Part shown: positions 8,158-16,164 of the stretch, piece by piece
Position numbering within the stretch: position 1 is the first letter of the stretch
Layout: each line of letters begins with the position of its first letter
Assembly (NCBI RefSeq): GCF_027923545.1
Contig: NZ_BROH01000001.1
Location: 1 to 64,000, forward strand
From: Sinisalibacter aestuarii
GTDB taxonomy: Bacteria; Pseudomonadota; Alphaproteobacteria; Rhodobacterales; Rhodobacteraceae
Direction of reading: 5' to 3'
Length of the DNA stretch: 64,000 nt
The notes under the pieces: generated by a model
Databases searched by the model: none
Told to the model about the DNA's origin: nothing
The model's input: only the letters and a program-made list of their open reading frames with translations
Made by a program: the position numbers and the translations under genes

Positions 8158-9423
8158 GTGACGCAACAAGACTACGAGGCATTGAGCCCCGACACACTTG
8201 CCGCCCGGCTCGGGCCGGTCGATTCGATCCGCTCGCATCTGGGAGACCCTGAAAAATGGCGCGTCCGCGAGGTGGGCGACGGCAACCTGAACCTCGTCTT
8301 CATCGTCGACGGCCCCGAAGGCAGCGTCATTGTGAAGCAGGCGCTGCCCTATGTGCGGCTGGTGGGCGATAGCTGGCCGCTGCCGCTGAAACGCGCCTTT
8401 TTCGAATACAACGCCCTCATCCGGCAGGAGGCGCGTGACCCCGGTTCGGTGCCGCAGGTTTTCCATTTCGACGAAACGCAGGCGATGATCGCCATGGAGT
8501 TTCTCCAGCCGCATGTGATCCTGCGCAAGGTGCTGATCGACGGCGGCAAGGTCGAGGGGCTGGCCGAGGTGCTGGGCAAATTCTGCGCCCGCACCCTGTT
8601 CCGCGGCTCCGATCTTTCGATGCCGACAGCAGACCGCAAGGCCGATGCGGCGATGTTCCTCGGCAATGTCGAGATCTGCGACATCACCGAAAACCTCGTG
8701 TTCTCCGATCCGTATTTCGACGCCGAGATGAACCATCACACCCCGGCCCTCGACCCGGTGGTGAAAATCCTGCGCGACGATATCGACCTCAAGGTCACGG
8801 CGCAGCACATGAAATCGGCCTTCGCCAACAATGCCGAAACCATGCTGCACGGCGATCTGCATTCCGGCTCGGTGATGGTGACCGACACCGAGACCAAGGT
8901 GATCGACCCCGAATTCGTCACCTATGGCCCGGTGGGGTTTGACGTGGGGATGCTGATCGCCAACTTCCTGCACGCCTATATCTCGCAACCCGGCCATGCC
9001 AGCGCCCCCGGCGCCCGCGACGACTACCAGGAGTGGATTCTGTCGGTGATCGACGACATCTGGTCCACCTTCGAGGCGGAATTCAGCCACCTGTGGCGCA
9101 CCGAGCGCAACGGCATTCTCTATCAGGCGAGTCTGTTCGAGGATCAGGGCCATGCGCGCGGGTCGGAACAGGCCCGGATCGAACGGCTCACGGCAATCTG
9201 GCGCGACATGCTGGGCTTCTGCGGCATCGAAATGCACCGCCGCATTCTCAGCCTCGCCCACAACGCCGATTTCGAAACCATCGAAGACGAGGCCACCCGT
9301 GCCCGGCTGGAAGCGCGCGCGCTCATGCTCGGGCGCACCCTCGCCGTCGCCCGCGGCGAGATCACCTCGATGGCGCAGGTCCTCGACCTCGCCCGTCAGG
9401 CCAACAAGGAGGAATACCTGTGA
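8158..9423 (+). CDS. mtnK: S-methyl-5-thioribose kinase
   Basis: A 421-residue kinase of the aminoglycoside-phosphotransferase fold, the usual MtnK length. It shows the ATP-binding lysine region [13 protein letters not shown], the catalytic loop [13 protein letters not shown] with D233, and the metal-binding triad DPE (250-252) in place of DFG, as known for MtnK. The reaction is ATP-dependent phosphorylation of 5-methylthioribose to its 1-phosphate; relatives also accept 5-deoxyribose. Start is GTG after GGGGAGGAG. It overlaps mtnA, so the two steps are coupled. No mtnN or mtnP nucleosidase/phosphorylase is nearby, so the free sugar, not the nucleoside, is the likely entry point. Confidence 0.93.
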   Translation: MTQQDYEALSPDTLAARLGPVDSIRSHLGDPEKWRVREVGDGNLNLVFIVDGPEGSVIVKQALPYVRLVGDSWPLPLKRAFFEYNALIRQEARDPGSVPQVFHFDETQAMIAMEFLQPHVILRKVLIDGGKVEGLAEVLGKFCARTLFRGSDLSMPTADRKADAAMFLGNVEICDITENLVFSDPYFDAEMNHHTPALDPVVKILRDDIDLKVTAQHMKSAFANNAETMLHGDLHSGSVMVTDTETKVIDPEFVTYGPVGFDVGMLIANFLHAYISQPGHASAPGARDDYQEWILSVIDDIWSTFEAEFSHLWRTERNGILYQASLFEDQGHARGSEQARIERLTAIWRDMLGFCGIEMHRRILSLAHNADFETIEDEATRARLEARALMLGRTLAVARGEITSMAQVLDLARQANKEEYL

Positions 9424-10514
9424 AGATCAACGGCAAACCGTATCGCTCGATCTGGCGCGAAGACGATGGACGCGTGATGATCATCGACCAGCGCTGGCTC
9501 CCGCATGAGCTGCGCATTGTCGAGCTGAAAGACCGCAAGGACTTCGCGGATTCGATCTTCGAAATGTGGGTGCGGGGCGCGCCGCTGATCGGCGCCACCG
9601 CCGCCTATGGCGTGGCGGTGCAGATGGCCGCCGACCCGTCGGACGCCTCGCTGAAGGAAACCTACGAGGTGCTGCACGCCACCCGCCCCACCGCGATCAA
9701 CCTCAAATGGGCGCTCGACGAGATGACCCGCGTGCTGGAGCCGCTGGCCCCGGAGGAGCGGGCCGAAGCCGCCTATAAGCGCGCCGCCGAGATCTGCGAC
9801 GAAGATGTCGAGACCAACCGGATGATCGGCGTTCACGGCCTCGAACTGATCCGCGAAATCTCGAAGAAGAAAAACGGCGGGCGGGTGAACATCCTCACCC
9901 ATTGCAATGCCGGCTGGCCCGCCACCGTCGACTGGGGCACCGCCACCTCGCCGATCTATCACGCGGTGGAGGAAGGGATCGACGTGCATGTCTACGTCGA
10001 TGAAACCCGCCCCCGTAACCAGGGCGCGCTGCTGACGGCGTGGGAGCTGAACTCGGCGGGCGTCAGTCACCAGCTTATCGTCGACAATGCCGGCGGGCAC
10101 CTGATGCAGCATGGCGAAGTCGATATCGTGATCGTCGGCACCGACCGCACCACCGCGCGCGGTGACGTCGCCAACAAGATCGGCACCTATCTGAAGGCGC
10201 TGGCCGCCAATGCCAACGGCGTGCCCTTCTACGTCGCCCTGCCCTCGCCCACCATCGACTGGACGGTCTGGGACGGCGTGAAGGAAATCCCGATCGAGGA
10301 ACGCACCGACGAGGAAGTGACGCATGTGCAGGGCAAGGGCCCGGACGGCAAGATCGTCTCGGTGCAGATTTCGCCCGACGGCACCGGCGGGCGCAACCCG
10401 GCCTTTGACGTGACCCCCGCCGAACTTGTTACCGGCCTCATCACCGAGCGCGGCGTGGTGGCCGCCAATGCCGAGGCGATGGCCAAAGCCTTCCCGGAAC
10501 ACGCGAAAAAATAG
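9420..10514 (+). CDS. mtnA: S-methyl-5-thioribose-1-phosphate isomerase
   Basis: A 364-residue aldose-ketose isomerase of the eIF2B-like family. The GTG start overlaps the mtnK stop (GTGA) and AAGGAGGA lies upstream. Diagnostic parts are [16 protein letters not shown], the catalytic cysteine in [17 protein letters not shown] (C162) and the aspartate in [18 protein letters not shown] (D242). It converts methylthioribose-1-phosphate, or 5-deoxyribose-1-phosphate, to the ribulose-1-phosphate. In the usual methionine salvage path the next gene would be mtnB; none is seen here, and the RuBisCO-like protein and the aldolase fusion are the available alternatives. Confidence 0.94.
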   Translation: MKINGKPYRSIWREDDGRVMIIDQRWLPHELRIVELKDRKDFADSIFEMWVRGAPLIGATAAYGVAVQMAADPSDASLKETYEVLHATRPTAINLKWALDEMTRVLEPLAPEERAEAAYKRAAEICDEDVETNRMIGVHGLELIREISKKKNGGRVNILTHCNAGWPATVDWGTATSPIYHAVEEGIDVHVYVDETRPRNQGALLTAWELNSAGVSHQLIVDNAGGHLMQHGEVDIVIVGTDRTTARGDVANKIGTYLKALAANANGVPFYVALPSPTIDWTVWDGVKEIPIEERTDEEVTHVQGKGPDGKIVSVQISPDGTGGRNPAFDVTPAELVTGLITERGVVAANAEAMAKAFPEHAKK

Positions 10515-10540
10515 TCCTCCCTGACCGCGCGTGTTCAATC

Positions 10541-10567
10541 AGGCCCGGGCTTCGGCTCGGGCCTTTT
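10541..10567 (+). terminator. Rho-independent terminator after mtnA
   Basis: AGGCCCG pairs with CGGGCCT around GGCTTCGGCT, followed by a T run. It lies between the converging mtnA and the SorC regulator gene. Confidence 0.8.
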
Positions 10568-10581
10568 TCGCCCCGGCGCGC

Positions 10582-11550
10582 TCAGTCCTCGGCCAGAAGC
10601 GCCTCGGCAACGCTCAGGCAGGTGGCGAAATGGGTCACGTATCCGCCCCGTATCGCCGCCAGAGAAGCTTCGATCTTGTCGATCCCCGGCGTGACGAGAA
10701 TGCCCATTTCCAGGCCGACCAAGTGTTCAATCGAGATGCCGATCATCCGGTCGTCAATGGGGCCATGCACGGCATTGCCATCGGCATCGACGAAGCGCCC
10801 GCAGATCACCGCCCGCGCGCCATGGTCGAGATGCCAGGCCAGATCCTCCAGACTGGCCAGCCCGGAGCCGACGATATGGCTGTCGGTCTCGACCGTGCCG
10901 GCGGAGAACAGGAACTTGTTGCAGGTCTCCAGCCGCTCCAACTGGCGGTGGATGATCGGCTCTTCGCGCAACTCCTCCGCCAGCTTCGCGCTCGACAGCA
11001 CCGCCGGCGCGTGCAGGTTGTAGATCTCGGCGCCGAGCCGCTGGCCCAGCCGGGTCGAGCAAGCCTCGGCGGTGAAGCCGTAGGGCGTGGCCATCGAACC
11101 GACCAGCTGAAGCACCGCCAGATCGTCGATCCGGGTCTTCTCGATCGCCTCCGCCATGTCGTAGACCGTTTTGCCCCAGGCCACCCCAACCCGGTCGCCC
11201 GGTTCCAGCAATTCCGGCAACCAGGCCGCCGCACCCTCGACCACGCGGGTAAAGGTCTCGTTCACGTCCGCGCCTTCATCGGGCAGCACATAGGCCGCGG
11301 TCAGGCCGAATTTGTTGACCAGCTCCACCGCCGCGCGGTGGGTGGTGAAGGCGTCGGAGGCAAGCGAGATACGAACCAGCCCGCGCTCGCGCGCTTCCTG
11401 CAGGTAGTTCACCACCGTGGCGCGCGAGATTTCGAGCCGGTCGGCAATCTCCTTCTGGTTCATGCCTTCCTGATAGTAGAGCCAGGCGACCTCGATCACC
11501 ACGTTCTCGCCGCTGATGCGGCCCTTCGTCCTGCGTTTCGGCCCCGCCAT
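10582..11550 (-). CDS. SorC/LsrR-family transcriptional regulator
   Basis: A 322-residue regulator. The N-terminal helix-turn-helix is near residues 28-60 (MNQKEIADRLEISRATVVNY), followed by the SorC sugar-phosphate sensing domain with GDRVGVAWGKTVYDM, LVGSMATPYG and GRFVDADGN. SorC proteins (DeoR-like, LsrR, SorC) bind phosphorylated sugars and release DNA. It is divergent from the aldolase-dehydrogenase gene, and regulon half-sites lie in the gap, consistent with autoregulation. I infer that it controls the three divergent promoters in 1-13.7 kb and senses a phosphorylated intermediate such as a 5-substituted ribulose phosphate. Confidence 0.88.
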   Translation of the reverse strand: MAGPKRRTKGRISGENVVIEVAWLYYQEGMNQKEIADRLEISRATVVNYLQEARERGLVRISLASDAFTTHRAAVELVNKFGLTAAYVLPDEGADVNETFTRVVEGAAAWLPELLEPGDRVGVAWGKTVYDMAEAIEKTRIDDLAVLQLVGSMATPYGFTAEACSTRLGQRLGAEIYNLHAPAVLSSAKLAEELREEPIIHRQLERLETCNKFLFSAGTVETDSHIVGSGLASLEDLAWHLDHGARAVICGRFVDADGNAVHGPIDDRMIGISIEHLVGLEMGILVTPGIDKIEASLAAIRGGYVTHFATCLSVAEALLAED

Positions 11551-11570
11551 CTGTCCGCCTATTTTATTTA

Positions 11571-11600
11571 TGACAATTGCATTTGACTTTTGTACAAAAG
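11571..11600. promoter_or_regulatory. Operator C of the sugar regulon (sorC-type regulator / aldolase fusion)
   Basis: Two half-sites, TGACAATTG (11571-11579) and TGACTTTTG (11584-11592), are in direct orientation. The second runs into a perfect 14-bp palindrome CTTTTGTACAAAAG (11587-11600). The half-sites match operators A and B, but the geometry differs, perhaps reflecting the regulator's own promoter. Confidence 0.6.
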
Positions 11601-11660
11601 CATCGACGGATCAAGTCCGCTGAACGGTGGTACGCCACCGAATGCACCGAGGAGTTTCAG

Positions 11661-13703
11661 ATGATCGAGAACAGATGGCAAGACGCAGAAGCCCGCGGGT
11701 TCGAAGAGGCCGCCGGCAGCGATCCGGCGGCGCGCGAACTTGCCCTGCGCGTCTACAGCTCGCGCCTGATCGGCGGCGAACCCGATCTCGTGATGCATGG
11801 CGGCGGCAACACCTCGCTGAAGCTCACCACGCGCGATCTCTACGGTGACCCGATGGAGGTGATCCACATCAAGGGCTCAGGCTGGGATCTCGCGACGATG
11901 GAAGCGGACGGGATGCCGGCGGTGCGGCTCGCGCCCCTGCGGCGGCTGCGCGCACTCGGCGAGGTCTCCGACGGCGACATGGTCAACACCCTGCGCTCGA
12001 ACCTCGTCGACTCCACTGCGCCCAACCCGTCGGTCGAAACGCTGCTCCACGCCTATCTGCCTCAGCCTTACGTGAACCACACCCATGCCACGCCCATGCT
12101 GGTGCTGGCCAACCTGCCCGACGCCGCCGCCGTGGTGCGCGAACTGTTCGGCACCCGTCTGGCGCTGGTCGATTACGTGCGGCCCGGCTTCGAGCTTGGC
12201 CGCCGTTCCGCCGAAGCGTTTGAAGCCAGTCCCGATGCCGAGGGCCTGCTGCTGCTGCACCACGGGCACGTCACCTGGGGCGACGATGCGCGCGGCGCCT
12301 ATGAGCGCGTGCTGGAACACGCCAATCTGGTGGAGGCCTGGCTTGCCGACCGCCGCCCGGAGCCGCTGAAACCCGCGGCCCTGCTGCCTGCTGGCGACCG
12401 TGCCGCCGCGCTGGCATCGCTGCGCGGCGCCCTCGCGTCCGATGCGCCGGAAGATGCCCCCATGCCAGTGCTCGACATCCGCCAGGATGCCGAAATTCTC
12501 TCCTTTTTCGCCCGGGATGACCTTGCCAGCCTCGCCCCGCGCGGCGTCGCAACGCCGGATCACGTGATCCGGATCAAGGGCCAGCCGCTGCATCTTACCG
12601 CCACCGATCTGGCCGGTGGTGCCGGGGTGATTGCCGCGAAGGTGAGCGCCTTCGCCGACAGCTATCGCGCCTATTTCGCGCGCCAGGCGCCCCGCTTCGC
12701 CGACGCGCCCGAAATGGTATCGCCGATGCCCGGGCTGGCCTGGATCGAGGGCATCGGCCTTGTCGGCATCGGCACATCCGCCACTGCGGCGCGTATCGCC
12801 GCCGATCTCGGCGCGCAGAACACCCGCGTCATGGCCGATGGCGAAGCCGCTGGCGGATACAGCCCGATTGCCGAGGCCGATCTGTTCGACATGGAATACT
12901 GGCCGCTCGAACGCGCCAAGCTGGGGGCCGCGAAAGCGCCGGAGCTGCGCGGGCGCGTGGTGCTCGTCACCGGCGGCGCCGGCGCGATCGGGCTGGCAAC
13001 GGCGGAAGCCTTCGCCGCACGCGGCGCCACGATCTTCCTCGTCGACCGCGACCCCGACGCGCTCGCGCGTGCACTCGACCGTCTGGGCCCGGATCATGGC
13101 GGCGTCACCGCCGATATCACCAGCCCCGGCGAGCCCGCGCAGGCGGTCGAAGCCTGCGTGTTGCGCTTCGGCGGGCTCGATATCCTTGTCAACAATGCCG
13201 GGGCCGCGATCAATGGCGAGGTGGCGACATTGCCAGAGGAAACGCTGCGCGCCGCCTTCGAACTCAACTTCTTTTCGCATTTCGCCTTTTCACAAGCCGC
13301 CGTCGCCGTGTTCCGCGCACAGGGGCGGCAGGGGCAGATCCTGTTCAACGTCTCGAAACAGGCGGTGAATCCCGGCAAGGGCTTCGCCGCCTACGGGTTA
13401 CCGAAAGCCACCACTTTCTTCCTGCTGCGCCAGCTCGCGCTCGAACTCGGCAGCGAGGGTGTGCGGGTGAACGGCATCAACGCCGACCGGATCCGCTCCG
13501 GCCTGCTGACGCCCGAAATGATCGCCGAACGCGCCGCCGCCCGCGGCGTGGACGTGGCCACCTATCTCGGCGGCAACCTCCTGCACCGCGAAGTGGAAGC
13601 ACGCCACGTCGCCGAAGCCTTCGTGGCCCTGGCACTCTCGGAGCGCACCACCGGCCATGTCATGACCGTGGACGGCGGCAATATCGAGGCGGCGCTGCGC
13701 TAA
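11661..13703 (+). CDS. Class II aldolase - short-chain dehydrogenase fusion
   Basis: A 680-residue bifunctional protein. Residues 1-230 are a class II aldolase/adducin domain with MHGGGNTSLK, HIKGSGWDLATM, catalytic E126 in SVETLLHAYL, and metal-ligand histidines in NHTHATP (140, 142) and LLHHGHVTWG. From about 431 an NAD(P)-binding SDR domain follows, with VTGGAGAIG, VNNAGAA, Tyr578 and Lys582 in AAYGLPKATT. Start is ATG with GAGGAG upstream; a TTG at 11577 would lie in the operator. Such fusions split a ketose-1-phosphate to DHAP and an aldehyde and then oxidise or reduce the aldehyde. Here 5-substituted ribulose-1-phosphate is the plausible substrate. The SDR could instead oxidise a sugar hydroxyl. 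Confidence 0.9.
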   Translation: MIENRWQDAEARGFEEAAGSDPAARELALRVYSSRLIGGEPDLVMHGGGNTSLKLTTRDLYGDPMEVIHIKGSGWDLATMEADGMPAVRLAPLRRLRALGEVSDGDMVNTLRSNLVDSTAPNPSVETLLHAYLPQPYVNHTHATPMLVLANLPDAAAVVRELFGTRLALVDYVRPGFELGRRSAEAFEASPDAEGLLLLHHGHVTWGDDARGAYERVLEHANLVEAWLADRRPEPLKPAALLPAGDRAAALASLRGALASDAPEDAPMPVLDIRQDAEILSFFARDDLASLAPRGVATPDHVIRIKGQPLHLTATDLAGGAGVIAAKVSAFADSYRAYFARQAPRFADAPEMVSPMPGLAWIEGIGLVGIGTSATAARIAADLGAQNTRVMADGEAAGGYSPIAEADLFDMEYWPLERAKLGAAKAPELRGRVVLVTGGAGAIGLATAEAFAARGATIFLVDRDPDALARALDRLGPDHGGVTADITSPGEPAQAVEACVLRFGGLDILVNNAGAAINGEVATLPEETLRAAFELNFFSHFAFSQAAVAVFRAQGRQGQILFNVSKQAVNPGKGFAAYGLPKATTFFLLRQLALELGSEGVRVNGINADRIRSGLLTPEMIAERAAARGVDVATYLGGNLLHREVEARHVAEAFVALALSERTTGHVMTVDGGNIEAALR

Positions 13704-13762
13704 AGCGCTTCGAGGAAAGATTGGATCAACAGGATTCCGTTGAGTGTTGAACTGTGAGGTTT

Positions 13763-13838
<76 letters not shown>

Positions 13839-14112
13839 ATCCAGGTGCAGACGTTCCGTCTGCCCGCGCGTATGTAGGCGAGGCGACGGGGTTGTGCAAG
13901 GGAAAAACTGCCGCTCGCGGGTGGAAATCTGCCTGCCGGAGCGGGCTGGCGGCGGGCCTATCGCCGGCGGCCGGAGCGGGGCTGGCGGGGCCGTTCCGTG
14001 GGGCTGGAACCGTCGAAAAAACAAGGGCGCGCGCAGACGGGTCGGCTGAAAACGAAAACGGGCCGGGGTGCCTTCGCAGCCCGGCCCATTGGTGTTCGTC
14101 CGCTGTCCGGTC

Positions 14113-14442
14113 TCAGTCGTCGTCCGGGCCGGCTACATCGGCGATATCGTCGAGCGAGACATCGTCGTCGTCCGTGTCGTCCTCGAGCACATCGTCGTCG
14201 AGATCCACATCGGTATCGTCATCGTCGAGATCATCCGCATCCAGCAGATCGTCATCGACCGCATCGTCTTTCACCGACGCCTTGTCGGCCTTGTCGGCCA
14301 CCATGGTGCGGGTCGTCTTGCCGGTGTCGATCTCGACCACCTTGCCGGTATACGGGCTAACGACCGGGCTGCGTCCCAGGTCGTAAAACCGTTTGCCGGT
14401 TTCCGGGCAGAGCCGCTTTGTGCCCCATTCTTCTTTGGGCAT
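14113..14442 (-). CDS. FYDLN-acid domain protein (TIGR02300 type)
   Basis: A 109-residue acidic protein. The first 40 residues (MPKEEWGTKRLCPETGKRFY, then DLGRSPVVSPYTG) are the conserved alphaproteobacterial domain with the FYDL motif. The last 50 residues are almost entirely Asp, Leu and Val (for example DDDLLDADDLDDDDTDVDLD). The start at 14442 follows AAAGGGG; an upstream in-frame start at 14490 adds a non-conserved tail. The function of the family is unknown. The acidic tail resembles sigma-factor delta-like or nucleic-acid-mimic tails only in composition. Confidence 0.85.
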   Translation of the reverse strand: MPKEEWGTKRLCPETGKRFYDLGRSPVVSPYTGKVVEIDTGKTTRTMVADKADKASVKDDAVDDDLLDADDLDDDDTDVDLDDDVLEDDTDDDDVSLDDIADVAGPDDD

Positions 14443-14585
14443 GGAAAACCCCTTTCCGTCGTCAGATCCATCTGCGAGATTTGGGGGCACTTGCCACAGT
14501 CGCGCGGGGCTGTCAAAGCCTTTTGCGGCACAGGCTCGGCGCGCGCTGAATATGGCGCGCAGAAAGGCGAAACAGGCAGCCGGAC

Positions 14586-15284
14586 ATGGGCGAACAGGTG
14601 ATCCTTGACGGCGATCCGCCGATTGAGCTGGTGCTGAACCGCTCGAGCCGCGCGCGGCGGCTGTCGCTGAGGGTGTCGCGGCTTGACGGGCGGGTCACGC
14701 TGACGCTGCCCCGGGGCGCCTCACGCCGCCATGCGCTGGCCTTCGCCGAGGAGAAGGCCGGCTGGATTCGCCGTCAGCTTGCCGGGCGCCCCGACGAGGC
14801 ACGCCCGATGCCGGGCGCCGTGCTGCCCTATCGCGGCGTCGAAACGCCGATCGTCACCCACACGGCACGGGCGGTGCGCCATACCGGCGCCGCCATCGCC
14901 GTGCCCGCGCATGATCCCGACCGCACCCCGGCACGGCTCGCGGCCTTTCTCAAGCTGCAGGCCCGCGACGCGCTGGCCGAGGCCAGCGCCCGCCATGCCG
15001 CCGCGCTCGGGCGGGCGCATGGCCGCATCACCCTGCGCGATACCCGCTCGCGCTGGGGGTCATGTTCGTCGAAGGGCGATCTGATGTATTCCTGGCGGCT
15101 GATCATGGCTCCGGCCGAGGTGCTCGACTATGTTGCCGCGCATGAGGTGGCGCATCTGGCGGAGATGAACCACTCGCCCGCCTTCTGGGCCGTGGTCGGC
15201 GATCTGTTCCCCGGCTACGAAGCGCCACGCCGCTGGCTGCACGAAAACGCTCCCCGCCTGCACCGCTATCGTTTCCGCGATTGA
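14586..15284 (+). CDS. YgjP-like metallopeptidase (DUF45/M48 group)
   Basis: A 232-residue protein with RSRWGSCSSKGDLMYSWRLI followed by the zinc motif in YVAAHEVAHLAEMNHSPAFW, where HEVAH supplies two ligands and the second histidine cluster the third. This is the layout of the SprT/YgjP (WLM-related) metallopeptidase family, usually 220-260 residues. The substrate is unknown. It ends 32 bp before the GntR-type regulator gene, whose operator fills the gap, so the two genes are probably not one simple operon. Confidence 0.88.
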   Translation: MGEQVILDGDPPIELVLNRSSRARRLSLRVSRLDGRVTLTLPRGASRRHALAFAEEKAGWIRRQLAGRPDEARPMPGAVLPYRGVETPIVTHTARAVRHTGAAIAVPAHDPDRTPARLAAFLKLQARDALAEASARHAAALGRAHGRITLRDTRSRWGSCSSKGDLMYSWRLIMAPAEVLDYVAAHEVAHLAEMNHSPAFWAVVGDLFPGYEAPRRWLHENAPRLHRYRFRD

Positions 15285-15296
15285 CCGGCGTGAAAT

Positions 15297-15308
15297 TTGT
15301 GATCACAA
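15297..15308. promoter_or_regulatory. TTGTGATCACAA palindrome before the GntR gene
   Basis: A perfect 12-bp palindrome ending 7 bp before the ATG of the adjacent GntR-family gene. The same palindrome core occurs in tandem before sucC and sdhC. Probable autoregulatory operator of the GntR protein. Confidence 0.75.
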
Positions 15309-15315
15309 TTGCCGC

Positions 15316-15987
15316 ATGATGACGCCACCGGCCACCAACCCGCCCCTGACTCCCGGCCCCGAAGCCGGGCTGGCGGCGCATGAGCAGATCTACCGCACGC
15401 TGCGGTCGCGGATCATGTATGGCGAGCTGGATCCCGGCAAGGCGCTGACCATTCGCGGCATCGGCAAAGAGTTCGGCATGTCGATGACCCCGGCGCGCGA
15501 GGCGGTGCGGCGGCTGGCGGCGGAAGGCGCGCTCACGCTGTCGAGTTCGGGGCGGATCAGCACGCCGAATCTCGGGCCGGAGCGGATCGAAGAGCTGGCC
15601 GCCTTGCGGGCGCTGCTGGAGCCGGAGCTTGCCTCGCGCGCCCTGCCCCGCGCCCATATGGCGCTGATCGAACGCCTGCGCGCGATCAACGGGCGGGTGG
15701 GCGAGCACGTCGCCAAGAACGATATTTCCGGCTATATCCGCACCAACCTCGAATTTCACCGCACGATCTACCTGCGCGCCCAGGCTCCGGCGATGCTGGC
15801 GCTGGTGGAAACCGTCTGGCTTCAGCTCGGCCCGACGATGCGGGCGCTCTACATGGCGCGGACCCGCACGGATCTGCAAAAGCATCACCGGATGATCCTC
15901 GCCGCGCTGGCGGCGGGCGACGAGCCGGGCCTGCGCCTCGCGGTGCGCACCGATGTGACGCAGGGCCTGAAGATGCTGGTCAGCTAG
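15316..15987 (+). CDS. akgR: GntR/FadR-family transcriptional regulator, AkgR-like
   Basis: A 223-residue regulator. A winged helix lies near residues 24-85 (IYRTLRSRIMYGELDPGKAL, then MTPAREAVRRLAAEGAL), followed by an all-helical FCD ligand domain with NLEFHRTIYLRAQAPAML and KHHRMILAALAAGDE, whose histidines usually bind a metal and a carboxylate ligand. A GntR regulator named AkgR is known to control the 2-oxoglutarate dehydrogenase and other TCA genes in Rhodobacter. The name is assigned here from family, neighbourhood and the shared palindrome, not from a direct comparison. No Shine-Dalgarno sequence precedes the ATG, and the operator occupies that position, so the mRNA may be leaderless. 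Confidence 0.75.
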   Translation: MMTPPATNPPLTPGPEAGLAAHEQIYRTLRSRIMYGELDPGKALTIRGIGKEFGMSMTPAREAVRRLAAEGALTLSSSGRISTPNLGPERIEELAALRALLEPELASRALPRAHMALIERLRAINGRVGEHVAKNDISGYIRTNLEFHRTIYLRAQAPAMLALVETVWLQLGPTMRALYMARTRTDLQKHHRMILAALAAGDEPGLRLAVRTDVTQGLKMLVS

Positions 15988-16126
15988 CGGCGGCCTGCCC
16001 CCGCGCATTTTCACGCAGCTGTGACTGCCCGGCGCGACAGATCCTCCGCCGCCGCCCGTTCAGACCTCACCGACGGAGGGGTCACCCTGCCTCCCCTCCG
16101 GGCTGCGCCTCCTCATGGGACCAGCC

Positions 16127-16156
16127 GGAAGGCCGGGGCCTGAACCCCGGCCTTCC
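16127..16156. terminator. Bidirectional terminator hairpin
   Basis: A perfect 12-bp stem GGAAGGCCGGGG / CCCCGGCCTTCC with a 6-base loop lies between the converging GntR regulator and peptidoglycan-binding protein genes. It is followed by CCTT on the plus strand. Confidence 0.65.
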
Positions 16157-16164
16157 CCTTGCCG

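Noticed and set aside
1-11550. A complete AI-2 (Lsr) uptake system
   Set aside because: LsrF, an LsrR-like regulator and a ribose-type importer are present, but the kinase is MtnK, not LsrK; LsrG is not seen, and mtnA, the RLP and the aldolase point to a pentose.
11577-11660. TTG start at 11577 for the aldolase-SDR fusion
   Set aside because: It would place the operator inside the gene and lacks a ribosome site; ATG 11661 has GAGGAG directly upstream.
13839-14112. Additional gene in the gap between the tRNA and the FYDLN protein
   Set aside because: Only GC-biased open frames without a ribosome site or recognisable motif are present.
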